Of a stretch of 64,000 bases of DNA, positions 54,059 through 63,311 are shown piece after piece. Both the position numbers and the translations under genes were made by a program. Every line of letters starts with the position of its first letter. The first letter of the stretch is position 1. The DNA is from Shimia sp039969785 (lineage in GTDB: Bacteria; Pseudomonadota; Alphaproteobacteria; Rhodobacterales; Rhodobacteraceae), in contig NZ_JBDVNC010000031.1 in the NCBI RefSeq assembly GCF_039969785.1, positions 1-64,000 on the forward strand, written 5' to 3'. A model generated the notes under the pieces. That model ran no database searches. It worked only from the letters and a program-made list of their open reading frames with translations, and was not told the DNA's origin.

Positions 54059-54916
54059 CTACAAGTCGATCTTGATCCCATCGTGACCGACCGTCAACGG
54101 GCCATCCCATTCGGGCGCTACGGCGCTTTGCCAATCCTGGACACCATAGGTCGGATCGTCAGAAGGGATAAGGTGGGACAGCGCAAGCCGTTTGACATCA
54201 GCATTCTTAGCGACCTTTGCCGCATCATGGGCAAAACTATGCGAGCGCAACCAATGTGCCATCAGTTTGTCCGAGCCATTGCCGACTCGTGCCATCAAAG
54301 CGGGCAAAGCGGTTTCCAGCATTGCCTCATGGATCAGCAAGTCCGCTTCTCGTGCGAAATCCTCCAGCGCCGTTATTGGCGCGGTATCCCCTGAGAAGAC
54401 CACATGGGTTTTGTCAGTCTTGAAGGAATACGCGAAACAATCAATCAACGGAGGGTGTTCGGTCCGCAGGGCACTGATCGTGATACCTGCGTGTGTCACT
54501 ACCTCACCCGCGTCGACCACATGGAATGTCACGAGAGCTTTTAAGTCCGGTCGGCCTTCATCCTCGGTACGTAGGTCGATGTCAGCCTTCATTGCTGCCA
54601 AGAAACCTGCCCAATAGGTATCAAGACCGTCGGGGCCATAGACGTCCACAGGTGTTTTCAGGCCCGCTGTCCACGCCGTGTGGAGCAACGAGCCAAGTTC
54701 CAGATAATGATCAGAATGCAGGTGACTGATAAAGATCAATGACAGATCTTTAAGCTGCATCCCCTGATCAACAAGACCGCGCGTCACGCCCAAACCGCAA
54801 TCAAGCACGATCTGTTGACCATTCAGACACACTAAGTTTGATGTCGGCATTGAAGACCCAGGCCGAATGGCCGGACCACCTTTGGTGCCCAAAAGGGCGA
54901 TGTAATCCTGTGTCAT
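54059..54916 (-). CDS. MBL-fold metallo-hydrolase
   Basis: 285 residues. The metal site SHLHSDH, the later Asp in VVFSGDTAP, and the His in HEAML define the metallo-beta-lactamase fold; the layout (LLGTKGGPAIRPG start, final LSHLIPSDD) is like the RNase Z/arylsulfatase-related hydrolase group. No signal peptide. It lies 11 bp after the class III aminotransferase on the same strand and is probably cotranscribed, suggesting a role in the same catabolic route, such as hydrolysis of a lactone or ester. The substrate is unknown. Confidence 0.83.
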   Translation of the reverse strand: MTQDYIALLGTKGGPAIRPGSSMPTSNLVCLNGQQIVLDCGLGVTRGLVDQGMQLKDLSLIFISHLHSDHYLELGSLLHTAWTAGLKTPVDVYGPDGLDTYWAGFLAAMKADIDLRTEDEGRPDLKALVTFHVVDAGEVVTHAGITISALRTEHPPLIDCFAYSFKTDKTHVVFSGDTAPITALEDFAREADLLIHEAMLETALPALMARVGNGSDKLMAHWLRSHSFAHDAAKVAKNADVKRLALSHLIPSDDPTYGVQDWQSAVAPEWDGPLTVGHDGIKIDL

Positions 54917-54927
54917 ATCAAGCGCTT

Positions 54928-56274
54928 TCAGACGGCTGCAAAACCGGCGTCCAATGCGGACAAGATTGTCGATGCCTCGCCCTCGGACAGGATCAAAGGC
55001 GGAGACAAGATGAGGTTCGGACCCGAGACGCGCACCATCGCACCGTTTTGATAGGCCACTTCTTGTACCTTTCCGGCGGTTGCGCCATCGATTGGCGCCT
55101 TGGTACCGCGATCGCTGACCATTTCAATGGCTGTCATAAGGCCGTGGCCGCCACGAACATCACCGATGATGTTGTATTTCGCCATCAACGCCTGACACCC
55201 CTCATAAAGCTGCGTTCCCCGCGCGGCTGCATTCTCGATCACGTTCAAACGCTTGATTTCTTCCAAACAAGCCAAAGCTGCGGCGGCCCCAACGGGGTGT
55301 CCGGAATAGGTGTAACCATGCCCGATTTTGGCCGATGGGTTGCCTTCAAACACCTCGACCATGCGTTCGCCCAGCATCACTGCACCGAATGGGAAATAAC
55401 CGTTCGTGATCGCTTTCGCAGTTGCCATCATGTCAGGTTTGATGCCCCAAAGACGGGCGCCAGACCACGCCCCTGTGCGGCCAAACGCGGTGATGACTTC
55501 GTCGGTGATCAGCAGGATGCCATTACGGTTACAGATTTCCTGCACTTTAGGCGCAAAAGATTTGTGAGGAGGGATAACGCCACCCGCACCAAGGATCGGC
55601 TCCATGATCATCGCGGCGATGGTGCCAGCCCCCTGAAATGCAATTTCATCCTCAAGCGCCTGCAAGCATAGCTGCGCCAGCTTTTCGGGGTCGGTTTCGT
55701 TGAAAGGGTTGCGGTAGGTATACGGGGCAGGGATGTGGAAACAACCCGGCAACAGCGGCTCATAGGCGGTGCGGAAATTGGCGTTGCCGTTCACAGATGC
55801 GCCACCCATGTGCGTGCCATGGTAGCCCTTTTTCAGGCTCAGGAACTTGGTGCGGCCCTGTTCTCCGCGCAGTTTGTGATACTGGCGCGCCAATCGAAGG
55901 GCTGATTCAACGGAATCAGATCCACCAGAGGTAAAGAACGCACGTTGCAGGCCATCCGGTGCAAAGAATTCGCTCAATTCATACGAAAGCTCAATTGCAG
56001 CGTCGTTGGATGTGCCGCGGAAGGTGGAATAATAGGGCAACTCGTTTAGCTGCGCCGCAATCGCGTCTTTCACCGGTTGGCAGGAGTAACCCAAGTTCAC
56101 ATTCCACAATCCGCCAACGCCGTCGACAACTGTGTGTCCGTCGATGTCGGTGATGTTCACACCGTGGGATCCGGTAATGATCTTTGGAGGCTGGTCGATG
56201 GTGTCTTTGGGTGACGTCATCGGATGCCACATCAGTTTACCGTTGTGCTCTTTCAGGAAGTTCGAATCTTTCAT
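54928..56274 (-). CDS. Class III PLP-dependent aminotransferase (omega-amino acid/amine:pyruvate type)
   Basis: 448 residues from the ATG at 56274; 32 more upstream codons are open but run toward the regulator. The PLP motif ITDEVITAFGRTG, the lysine in MMATAKAITNGYFPFG, the phosphate-binding FFTSGGSDSVESALRLAR and YTYSGHPVGAAAALA are intact. The subgroup uses beta-alanine, taurine or polyamine-type amines with pyruvate. Downstream of an IclR gene on the same strand (17 bp gap) and near an aldehyde dehydrogenase and an amine oxidase, it fits amine catabolism. Confidence 0.9.
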   Translation of the reverse strand: MKDSNFLKEHNGKLMWHPMTSPKDTIDQPPKIITGSHGVNITDIDGHTVVDGVGGLWNVNLGYSCQPVKDAIAAQLNELPYYSTFRGTSNDAAIELSYELSEFFAPDGLQRAFFTSGGSDSVESALRLARQYHKLRGEQGRTKFLSLKKGYHGTHMGGASVNGNANFRTAYEPLLPGCFHIPAPYTYRNPFNETDPEKLAQLCLQALEDEIAFQGAGTIAAMIMEPILGAGGVIPPHKSFAPKVQEICNRNGILLITDEVITAFGRTGAWSGARLWGIKPDMMATAKAITNGYFPFGAVMLGERMVEVFEGNPSAKIGHGYTYSGHPVGAAAALACLEEIKRLNVIENAAARGTQLYEGCQALMAKYNIIGDVRGGHGLMTAIEMVSDRGTKAPIDGATAGKVQEVAYQNGAMVRVSGPNLILSPPLILSEGEASTILSALDAGFAAV

Positions 56275-56290
56275 GAGATGTGTCCATTTC

Positions 56291-57079
56291 TTAGTGTGAT
56301 GACATGGCGTTAGCCCATGCGTTTTCAACGACTGTGGGGATAACACCACCCCAGCTTTTGGTAATCTCACGGCTAGCCGTGATGAGTTCGGCTTTGATGA
56401 TGTTCTCTAATTCCGGGGTGAATCGCGATGCGACGCTCGCTACGGATACCGCACCAGCGAATTGACCTGTTTGATCGAATATGGGGGCTGAGAGGCTGTT
56501 GATCTCTTCCTCGAAACGGCCAATTGAAAGTCCCATGCCTGTTGTGCGGGCGGTGGCAACCAGCGTTTCTAAGGCCTCCACCGTCATTGGGGTCAAGTCG
56601 GTGAACGCTTCGAAATTATCGCATGCTGCTGCTAACAGCTCGTCGGGGCCAAATGCTACTGCACAGAAACCCGATGCGGTGGCATGAAGTGGGAAGGTTG
56701 TAACGTCAATCACTGCGCGCGTGCTGTGTTTTGGCGACTCGCGCGACATCAATGCGAACAGCGTTAAGCCAGACAAGACTGTTACGTGAACCGTTTCGCC
56801 GGTTTTTTCAGCAAGGGTCGCAAGAGCTGTTTCTGCACCTGCTTTGCGCGGCACGGTGGCTTCTCGCATGCGACCCAGCTGAAGAAGTGCGGGCCCAAGG
56901 CGGTAGTTTTTCGATGTAACGACTTGCTCGACAAATCCTGCTTTTTCAAGAACTTGAAGATGTCTGTATGTCGTTGCCTTGTCGCGTTTTGCAAGACGGC
57001 ACATCTCTGACAGGCCTATTTCCGGCTTTGCTTCAGAAAATAGTGAAAGAAGCTCAAGTGCTTTGGATGCTGACGACAT
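56291..57079 (-). CDS. IclR-family transcriptional regulator
   Basis: 262 residues from the ATG at 57079. The N-terminal winged helix (SSASKALELLSLFSE, LSEMCRLAKRDKATTYRHLQVLEKAGFV) and the C-terminal effector domain (LHATASGFCAVAFGP, GRFEEEINSLSAPIFD, GAVSVASVASRFTPE) are typical. A longer frame is open upstream but would run through the intergenic region. It is divergent from the tripartite transporter operon and heads the aminotransferase operon, so it likely controls both. A palindrome at 57158-57174 is its probable operator. Confidence 0.88.
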   Translation of the reverse strand: MSSASKALELLSLFSEAKPEIGLSEMCRLAKRDKATTYRHLQVLEKAGFVEQVVTSKNYRLGPALLQLGRMREATVPRKAGAETALATLAEKTGETVHVTVLSGLTLFALMSRESPKHSTRAVIDVTTFPLHATASGFCAVAFGPDELLAAACDNFEAFTDLTPMTVEALETLVATARTTGMGLSIGRFEEEINSLSAPIFDQTGQFAGAVSVASVASRFTPELENIIKAELITASREITKSWGGVIPTVVENAWANAMSSH

Positions 57080-57157
57080 TTGGCGAACAATCCTTGTTTG
57101 GATGAGAAAAAGTTTGACACATACATTTTGAACGTGCAAGCTATTTTTCACAACGAT

Positions 57158-57174
57158 GGTTCAATATATGAACC
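57158..57174. promoter_or_regulatory. Perfect 17-bp palindrome, probable IclR operator
   Basis: GGTTCA-ATATA-TGAACC lies in the 113-bp divergent region, 18 bp before the tctC ATG and ahead of its AGGGAG ribosome site. A TTGACA at 57114-57119 upstream could be part of the tctC promoter, which would place the palindrome downstream of the start point as a repressor site. Confidence 0.55.
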
Positions 57175-57192
57175 GAGAACAGGGAGAATACA

Positions 57193-58137
57193 ATGTTTAA
57201 AGTTACAAAAGTTGCCTCTGCGATGGCTTTGGCGATGGTTGCTGTTGCTGGTGGTGCCCAAGCTGAATACCCAGAGAAACCTGTTGAGTTTGTCGTGCCC
57301 TGGCCTCCAGGAGATCTTGAAGATGTTCTGACGCGCATGATCGCTGAGGACTTCTCAGACGCATACGGCGTGCCGACGGCCGTCGTGAACAAACCTGGCG
57401 GCGGTGGCGGCCCATTTCCTGGTGCGATCGAAGTGGCGAATGCGCCCGCTGATGGTTACACCGTTGGTTCGTTCATCATCGCGATTCCAGTTGTTGGCCC
57501 GCAGATCGGTATCCCAGAGCTGAACCCTGATCCGTTTGTACCGCTTGGTAACTTCCTGACGTATCCATTCGTTATCGCTGCGGGCGCGAATGCACCTTAT
57601 AATGACATGGCGGGCCTTGCAGCTCACGCGCAAGAAAACGACGTTGTGCTTGGTCACTTTGGGGCACCTTTGGTGCCAACGCAGGTCACACTTGGTTTGG
57701 CGGCCGAGATGGGTTTCTCTTATGCGGCTGACGCTGCCTTTGATGCTTTGGATTGCAACACATTGGCATCCGGCGATGTGGACGTCATCAACACAACCCT
57801 GCAATTGATACTGCCTTGTATTGATGATGTGAAAGTTCTTGCCTCTATCGGCGGGGAACGTATTGGCTTGACGCCGGATTCGCCAACGGTCGCCGAGCTG
57901 GCCCCTAACCTGAACGTGTCGTTGTGGAACGGTCTGTTTGTTCACGCTGACACGCCGCAAGACGTTCAAGAGAAAATCAGCGCTGTCGCTGAAAAGACAA
58001 TGGCGTCTGAACGCGCGCAAACATTGGCTGCTGAAACCGGTGCTCTTGTGTACTGGCAGCCCGCTGCCGAAGTTGTCACGCAGATTGAACAAGATATCGA
58101 AACGATGAATCTCATCGGCAATATTTTGGGTCAGTAG
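57193..58137 (+). CDS. tctC: Tripartite tricarboxylate transporter binding protein (TctC/Bug family)
   Basis: 314 residues. A signal peptide ends at AQA (about residue 24) before EYPEKPVEFVVPWPPGD, the usual Bug-family opening; NKPGGGGGPFPGAIEVANAPADGYTVG is the conserved ligand-pocket region. Two cysteines (DALDCNT and LILPCIDD) may be bonded. The ligand is likely a carboxylate. It is first in the operon tctC-tctB-tctA-ALDH-UPF0261, under probable IclR control, and is followed by a hairpin. Confidence 0.88.
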   Translation: MFKVTKVASAMALAMVAVAGGAQAEYPEKPVEFVVPWPPGDLEDVLTRMIAEDFSDAYGVPTAVVNKPGGGGGPFPGAIEVANAPADGYTVGSFIIAIPVVGPQIGIPELNPDPFVPLGNFLTYPFVIAAGANAPYNDMAGLAAHAQENDVVLGHFGAPLVPTQVTLGLAAEMGFSYAADAAFDALDCNTLASGDVDVINTTLQLILPCIDDVKVLASIGGERIGLTPDSPTVAELAPNLNVSLWNGLFVHADTPQDVQEKISAVAEKTMASERAQTLAAETGALVYWQPAAEVVTQIEQDIETMNLIGNILGQ

Positions 58138-58154
58138 CACTCATTCCTAGACTT

Positions 58155-58182
58155 ATCGGGCGGCCATTCTGGCTGCCCGATT
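58155..58182 (+). terminator. Intercistronic hairpin after tctC
   Basis: ATCGGGC (58155-58161) pairs with GCCCGAT (58176-58182), with further GGC/GCC pairing inside. As with the other binding-protein genes here, it probably limits read-through or stabilises the upstream mRNA. Confidence 0.5.
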
Positions 58183-58211
58183 ATCCTAAACCATAGGAAC
58201 GGAGCCGCGAT

Positions 58212-58751
58212 ATGTCTCGTGTTAAGACACTTCAAAACTTATTCAAACGCTACAGGCGACCGGGGGATATCGTGTTCGCTTGGTTTTTGTTCTTATTGGC
58301 TGCATTTCTGATCCTCCAGTTAACGGATCAAACCACATGGCGCCCCGGAACAAAACTGTTCGCTCAGCCGCGGTTTTGGCCCGCTGTTTCACTGGGGTGC
58401 ATGACGGTTTTCGCTGCGTTTCATCTCTTGGGATCAGCATGGTCTGTGCGGATTCCTGGGCGTTGGCAAGAAGTTTGGCTATGGATATCTGCGCTTGAAT
58501 ATGCCGCTTGGTTCATCGCGTATGCGGCACTCATTCCGTATACCGGTTACCTTCTGACAACGGTTGTGTTCGCGGTCGCGTTGGCGTTCCGGGCCGGATA
58601 CCGCAGTTTGCCGATGATGATTTCAGCTGTTGTATCTGCTGTGGTGATTGTCCTGCTGTTTAAGACCTTTCTTCAAGTAAACCTTCCATCTGGTTTGATC
58701 TACGAGCAGCTGCCCAATGGGCTGCGTCAGATCATGCTGACTTATTTCTGA
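58212..58751 (+). CDS. tctB: Tripartite tricarboxylate transporter small membrane subunit (TctB family)
   Basis: 179 residues with four predicted helices (about 19-37, 53-73, 92-112, 118-150), the standard TctB topology. Sequence in this family is poorly conserved; the assignment rests on size, topology and position between tctC and tctA. The next gene starts 12 bp later. Confidence 0.8.
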   Translation: MSRVKTLQNLFKRYRRPGDIVFAWFLFLLAAFLILQLTDQTTWRPGTKLFAQPRFWPAVSLGCMTVFAAFHLLGSAWSVRIPGRWQEVWLWISALEYAAWFIAYAALIPYTGYLLTTVVFAVALAFRAGYRSLPMMISAVVSAVVIVLLFKTFLQVNLPSGLIYEQLPNGLRQIMLTYF

Positions 58752-58763
58752 TCGGAAAGCGTT

Positions 58764-60281
58764 ATGGAAAATATCTTTGCTGGGTTGGAAATGCTGGCCC
58801 GTTGGGACGTTATGATGGCCCTATTTATTGGCTCAATCGGGGGCGTCATTATTGGCGCTATTCCGGGTGTGGGCCCTGCGGTCGCAATCGCCATTTTGTT
58901 GCCAGCTACGTTCTCTCTTGATCCGATTGTGGGGCTTACAATGTTGCTCGGCATTTACGGATCATCCATGTATGGGGGTGCTATTCCTGCCGTTTTGATC
59001 AACACGCCGGGAACGGCGGTGAATGCACTTACATCCTATGATGGTTATCCCATGACCAAAAACGGAGAGGCGCATCGCGCGGTTTCATTGGCCTATTCCG
59101 CGTCGTTTTGGGGCGGCATTTTTGGCATTGGGTGTTTGATACTTTTATCGCCGGTATTGGCGTTAATCGCTCCGATGTTCGGCAGTCGAGAGATTTTTTT
59201 GGCCGCGTTGTTAGGCATAATCCTTGTAATTCTTGCGCACCGAGGGCAGATATTTGCGGCCGGTTTGTTGGCGATGTTTGGCATTTTTCTGCAAACTGTT
59301 GGACTTGACCCGACCACCTACACACAGCGGTATTCGTTCGGCTACTCGTTCCTAAGCTCGGGCGTGAACCTGATTGTTGTCGTGCTGGGCCTGTTTGCGC
59401 TGAGCCAAGCATTCTTCTTGCTTACGTCACCAGATGACAGCCCAGACGCCAAGCCGATCACTGGAAAAATGGGGGCAGGCATCAAGGAATTGATGAAACA
59501 CAAGCGCGTTGCGACTGTTGCGTCGGCGTTTGGTGTGGTGCTTGGGATGATCCCCGGGACAGGTGAATTTACAGCTCAGTTTATGAGCTACACCTACGCG
59601 CAGAAGACGTCGAAAGACCCAGACAAGTTCGGCAAAGGATCACCAGAAGGGTTGATTGCATCCGAGGCAGCCAACAACGCTGTCCCCGCGGCCGCGATGA
59701 TCCCCTTGCTCGCGCTTGGTATTCCGGGTGAGGCGCTGACAGCCATGATGTTGTCCGTGTTTTACGTCCACAATGTGATCCCTGGCCCGCAACTATTCCA
59801 GAACAATATTGATCTGGTTTACGGGCTGTATTTCGCGCTCATTGCGTTGAATATCATCGTGATGGTGTTCTTGCTGTTCTCAACAAACTTGCTGACCAAA
59901 ATCATCCGCGTTCCCACACGGTTTTTGGGTGTCATGATCTTGTTGCTGTCGTTCGTGGGTGTTTATTCGCTGCGCAATTCGCTGACCGACTGCATGATTG
60001 CAGCGGGCTTTGGTGTGCTTGGTTTGATTTTAAAGCGTCTGAACTTGCCGATTGTGCCAATTATTTTGGGCATGGTTCTGGGCGGTATCATGGAAGTCAA
60101 ACTTCGTTCGTCCTTACCGCGCCTTAAAACGCCTTTGGATATGATTGACCGCCCGATTACTGCGATCCTTTTTGCGCTGATCCTCATCGTGGTTGGCATA
60201 CATATTCGTGGTTTGATCAAAGAATGGCGGGCAGAACCGGAAGATGACGAACACAACATTTCTGACACGTACCAGCGGTAG
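58764..60281 (+). CDS. tctA: Tripartite tricarboxylate transporter large membrane subunit (TctA family)
   Basis: 505 residues, about 12 helices. The family signature GAIPGVGPAVAIAILLPATF near the N-terminus, YGSSMYGGAIPAVLINTPGTA, and GMIPGTGEFTAQFMSYTYAQKTSKDPDKFGKGSPEGLIASEAANNA are strongly conserved. It is the ion-coupled transport subunit working with TctB and the TctC binding protein. The aldehyde dehydrogenase gene follows 6 bp after its stop. Confidence 0.92.
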   Translation: MENIFAGLEMLARWDVMMALFIGSIGGVIIGAIPGVGPAVAIAILLPATFSLDPIVGLTMLLGIYGSSMYGGAIPAVLINTPGTAVNALTSYDGYPMTKNGEAHRAVSLAYSASFWGGIFGIGCLILLSPVLALIAPMFGSREIFLAALLGIILVILAHRGQIFAAGLLAMFGIFLQTVGLDPTTYTQRYSFGYSFLSSGVNLIVVVLGLFALSQAFFLLTSPDDSPDAKPITGKMGAGIKELMKHKRVATVASAFGVVLGMIPGTGEFTAQFMSYTYAQKTSKDPDKFGKGSPEGLIASEAANNAVPAAAMIPLLALGIPGEALTAMMLSVFYVHNVIPGPQLFQNNIDLVYGLYFALIALNIIVMVFLLFSTNLLTKIIRVPTRFLGVMILLLSFVGVYSLRNSLTDCMIAAGFGVLGLILKRLNLPIVPIILGMVLGGIMEVKLRSSLPRLKTPLDMIDRPITAILFALILIVVGIHIRGLIKEWRAEPEDDEHNISDTYQR

Positions 60282-60287
60282 GATAAC

Positions 60288-61772
60288 ATGAACCAAACAC
60301 AAATCGACGAGCTGCGCGCGCGGCCTGTTCCAGCGTTTCAGCATCTGATCGATGGGCAACATGTTCCCGCCAGCGACGGGCAGGTGATGGATATCATATC
60401 GCCCATTGACGGTCAGGTTTTGACAATGACAGCCAAAGGCACCAAGACCGATATGGAGGCCGCGATTGCATCAGCCCGCGCGGCGTTCGAGGATGGTCGC
60501 TGGTCAGGGCAACCGCCCGCTGCCCGCAAAAAGGTCATGCTGAAATGGGCCGATTTGATCGAGGCGAATGCCTTGGAGCTGGCCGTTTTGGGTGTGCGCG
60601 ACAATGGCACCGAAATCGGCATGGCGATCAAGGCCGAGCCGGGGTCCGCGGCGGCAACTATCCGGTATTACGCCGAAGCCTTGGACAAGGTGTATGGCGA
60701 AATCGCTCCCACGTCTTCTGACATATTGGGGATGATCCACAAAGAACCTGTGGGCGTTGTCGGCGCGATCATTCCATGGAATTTTCCGTTGATGATCGGC
60801 GCATGGAAGCTTGGGCCTGCCTTAGCGATGGGCAATTCGGTGGTGTTGAAACCGTCGGAAACGGCATCCTTATCACTGATGCGCTTGGCGGAGCTGGCGC
60901 TTGAGGCTGGCCTGCCTGCCGGCGTTTTGAACGCGGTAACAGGTGAAGGTGCAGTGGTTGGTGAAACCTTGGGTCTGTCAATGGATGTCGATGTTTTGGT
61001 GTTCACTGGGTCGGGTGGTACAGGCCGCAGGCTGATGGAATACGCAGCACGCTCCAATATGAAACGCGTCTATCTGGAATTGGGCGGCAAATCCCCAAAC
61101 ATCATTTTCGCTGACGCGCCAAATCTGGATGAGGCCGCTAAGGTCGCAGCCGGTGGAATTTTCCGCAATGCCGGGCAAGTTTGTGTGGCTGGCTCGCGAC
61201 TGTTGGTCGAGGCGTCGATCCATGATGAATTTGTTGCGGCCGTTGCCACGGCCACGGAGGCGATGCGCGTTGGTGACCCATTGCAGATGGATACGCACAT
61301 AGGCGCTGTGAATTCCGAGGTGCAGCTGAATGCAAACCTTGGTTTCGTCGAAACAGCCAAGTCCGAAGGTGGCCACATTGTCACCGGTGGCGCGCGCATT
61401 CTGGAAGAAACGGGCGGCTATTACATGGCCCCCACAATTGTCGCCGGTGTAGATCAAAACGCGACGCTGGCCCAAAAAGAGGTCTTTGGACCTGTGTTGG
61501 GCGTGACCCCGTTTTCATCCGATGACGAAGCAATCCAGATTGCGAACTCGACTGTCTATGGGTTGGCCGGTGGCGTTTGGACATCCAGCCTAAGCCGCGC
61601 GCATCGCATGATCCGCGCCGTGCGGACAGGTGTGATGCATGTGAACACATATGGCGGGCCGGATGTGACGGTGCCGCTTGGCGGCGTGGGGCAATCTGGC
61701 AACGGGGCGGACAAATCGCTGCATGCCATCGACAAGTACGTCAACCTCAAGACTGCCTGGATCAAATTGTAG
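60288..61772 (+). CDS. Aldehyde dehydrogenase (PuuC/betaine-aldehyde type)
   Basis: 494 residues. IIPWNFPLMIGAWK, FTGSGGTGRRL, the catalytic Glu in YLELGGKSPNI and the Cys in NAGQVCVAGSRLL are intact; the overall layout is closest to PuuC-like enzymes that oxidise aminoaldehydes. The tctA gene ends 6 bp before it and the UPF0261 gene begins 10 bp after it. With the aminotransferase and amine oxidase nearby, it probably oxidises an aldehyde formed from an amine. Confidence 0.9.
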   Translation: MNQTQIDELRARPVPAFQHLIDGQHVPASDGQVMDIISPIDGQVLTMTAKGTKTDMEAAIASARAAFEDGRWSGQPPAARKKVMLKWADLIEANALELAVLGVRDNGTEIGMAIKAEPGSAAATIRYYAEALDKVYGEIAPTSSDILGMIHKEPVGVVGAIIPWNFPLMIGAWKLGPALAMGNSVVLKPSETASLSLMRLAELALEAGLPAGVLNAVTGEGAVVGETLGLSMDVDVLVFTGSGGTGRRLMEYAARSNMKRVYLELGGKSPNIIFADAPNLDEAAKVAAGGIFRNAGQVCVAGSRLLVEASIHDEFVAAVATATEAMRVGDPLQMDTHIGAVNSEVQLNANLGFVETAKSEGGHIVTGGARILEETGGYYMAPTIVAGVDQNATLAQKEVFGPVLGVTPFSSDDEAIQIANSTVYGLAGGVWTSSLSRAHRMIRAVRTGVMHVNTYGGPDVTVPLGGVGQSGNGADKSLHAIDKYVNLKTAWIKL

Positions 61773-61782
61773 GAGCTATTCG

Positions 61783-63018
61783 ATGACCGATAAAACCATA
61801 CTTGTGATCGGCACATACGACACCAAAGACGACGAGCTGGGCTATCTTTCAGGTGTGATACGCGAACAAGGCGGGCACGTGTTGACGATGGATGTGTCCG
61901 TTCTGGGAGACCCATCAAAGCCTTGCGATTTTTCCAAACACGATGTTGCACAAGAAGGCGGAAGTTCGATCAAGGCCGCGATAGACAGCGGCAATGAAAA
62001 CACTGCGATGCAAATTATGGGGCAGGGGGCCGCATTGCTTACCGCCCGACTGCACCGTGAAGACAAAATCGATGCGATGATTGTTCTTGGCGGCACTATG
62101 GGCACTGATCTGGCGCTGGATGTGTGTTCCGCTTTGCCGTTGGGCGTGCCAAAATATATCGTCTCGACAGTGTCCTTCTCCCCCTTAATCCCGGCCGAAC
62201 GGTTGGCGGCAGATACGCAGATGATCCTTTGGGCGGGCGGGCTTTATGGCCTCAATTCCGTGTGTAAAGCATCGCTGAGTCAGGCGGCAGGAGCTGTTCT
62301 TGGTGCCGCGCGCGCGGTTGAACCAATGAACCGGAGCAAGCCCCTGATCGGGATGACGTCGCTCGGAAAAACCGCGCTGCGTTATATGGTGCCGCTAAAA
62401 CCTGCGCTGGAAGAGCGTGGTTTTGAGGTCGCAGTGTTCCATTCCACCGGCATGGGTGGCCGCGCATTTGAAAGCCTTGCTGCGCAAGGGGCCTTTGCCT
62501 GTGTATTTGATTTTTGCACACAGGAATTGGGCAATCATATTCAAGGGTCGAATATCTCTGCCGGAGCAGACCGATTGACCAACGCAGGAGCCAATGGCAC
62601 CCCGCAAATCGTGGCACCGGGATGCTATGATTTGGTGGATGTGGTCGGCTGGAAACCCATTGATGACAAATGGGCGAACCATATGAAGCACGCGCATAAC
62701 CGTTTGTTGACATCGATTGTATTGCAGGCCCCTGAAACCCAACAAATCGCACGCGCGCATTGTGAACAGCTCGCAACAGCAAAGGGGCCAGTCACAATGA
62801 TTTTGCCTGAAAAAGGGTTGGGGGAATGGGACCGGGAAGGTGCTGATCTCCATAATGCTGAAGGGTTGGCCGCGTTTTTGAGTGAAATCGAAACAAGTTT
62901 GCCGGCGAATGTTTCTGCGCAACGCATTCCGCACCACATCAACGATGCCGCGTTTGCGGATAAGGCGTTGGAAATTTTTGATGCGTGGTGCGCTGATGGT
63001 ACCGTACAAGTGGACTGA
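61783..63018 (+). CDS. Tm-1-like ATP-binding (UPF0261) protein
   Basis: 411 residues from the ATG at 61783; the frame is open upstream into the dehydrogenase gene. The start KTILVIGTYDTKDDELGYL, MIVLGGTMGTDLALDVCSALPLGVPKYIVSTV, and the second-domain motifs GMTSLGKTALR and FHSTGMGGRAFE match the UPF0261 family, related to the tomato Tm-1 ATP-binding domain. Often these are fused or adjacent to a PEP-hydrolase-like TIM barrel, which is absent here. The role in bacterial catabolism is not established. Last gene of the operon. Confidence 0.85.
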   Translation: MTDKTILVIGTYDTKDDELGYLSGVIREQGGHVLTMDVSVLGDPSKPCDFSKHDVAQEGGSSIKAAIDSGNENTAMQIMGQGAALLTARLHREDKIDAMIVLGGTMGTDLALDVCSALPLGVPKYIVSTVSFSPLIPAERLAADTQMILWAGGLYGLNSVCKASLSQAAGAVLGAARAVEPMNRSKPLIGMTSLGKTALRYMVPLKPALEERGFEVAVFHSTGMGGRAFESLAAQGAFACVFDFCTQELGNHIQGSNISAGADRLTNAGANGTPQIVAPGCYDLVDVVGWKPIDDKWANHMKHAHNRLLTSIVLQAPETQQIARAHCEQLATAKGPVTMILPEKGLGEWDREGADLHNAEGLAAFLSEIETSLPANVSAQRIPHHINDAAFADKALEIFDAWCADGTVQVD

Positions 63019-63311
63019 TGAAAGGTTTTTAGTTTTGCAACGTCGCCAAAAGATTTTCGTGGTCCTTTTCCTGTGCTCCTAACAATTATTCAGACTTCTA
63101 GGGGCACTCGCCAATCCAGAAAGCTTCGGCAAAATCGCGCGCTTCTTCGGGTGTAAATGCACATCGCCGGTTTTGGCGTGCGGCTACTTCAGGAACCCGG
63201 TCAACGTTGTTATCCCGTTGCAAGCCAGCGCAGGTCGCGTCCGCGACACCGGCACCGGGGAGAGGACCAGCGTTTTGAGTTATCGGAAGTCATAAGGTGT
63301 GTGGTGCGTCT
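63019..63311. other. Intergenic stretch with a coding-like remnant on the minus strand
   Basis: On the minus strand about 63285-63100 reads PLPGAGVADATCAGL, NNVDRVPEVAARQNRRC and FTPEEARDFAEAFWIGECP before a stop, with no start codon or family match. It may be the decayed end of a gene. No clear terminator after the UPF0261 gene was seen. Confidence 0.25.
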
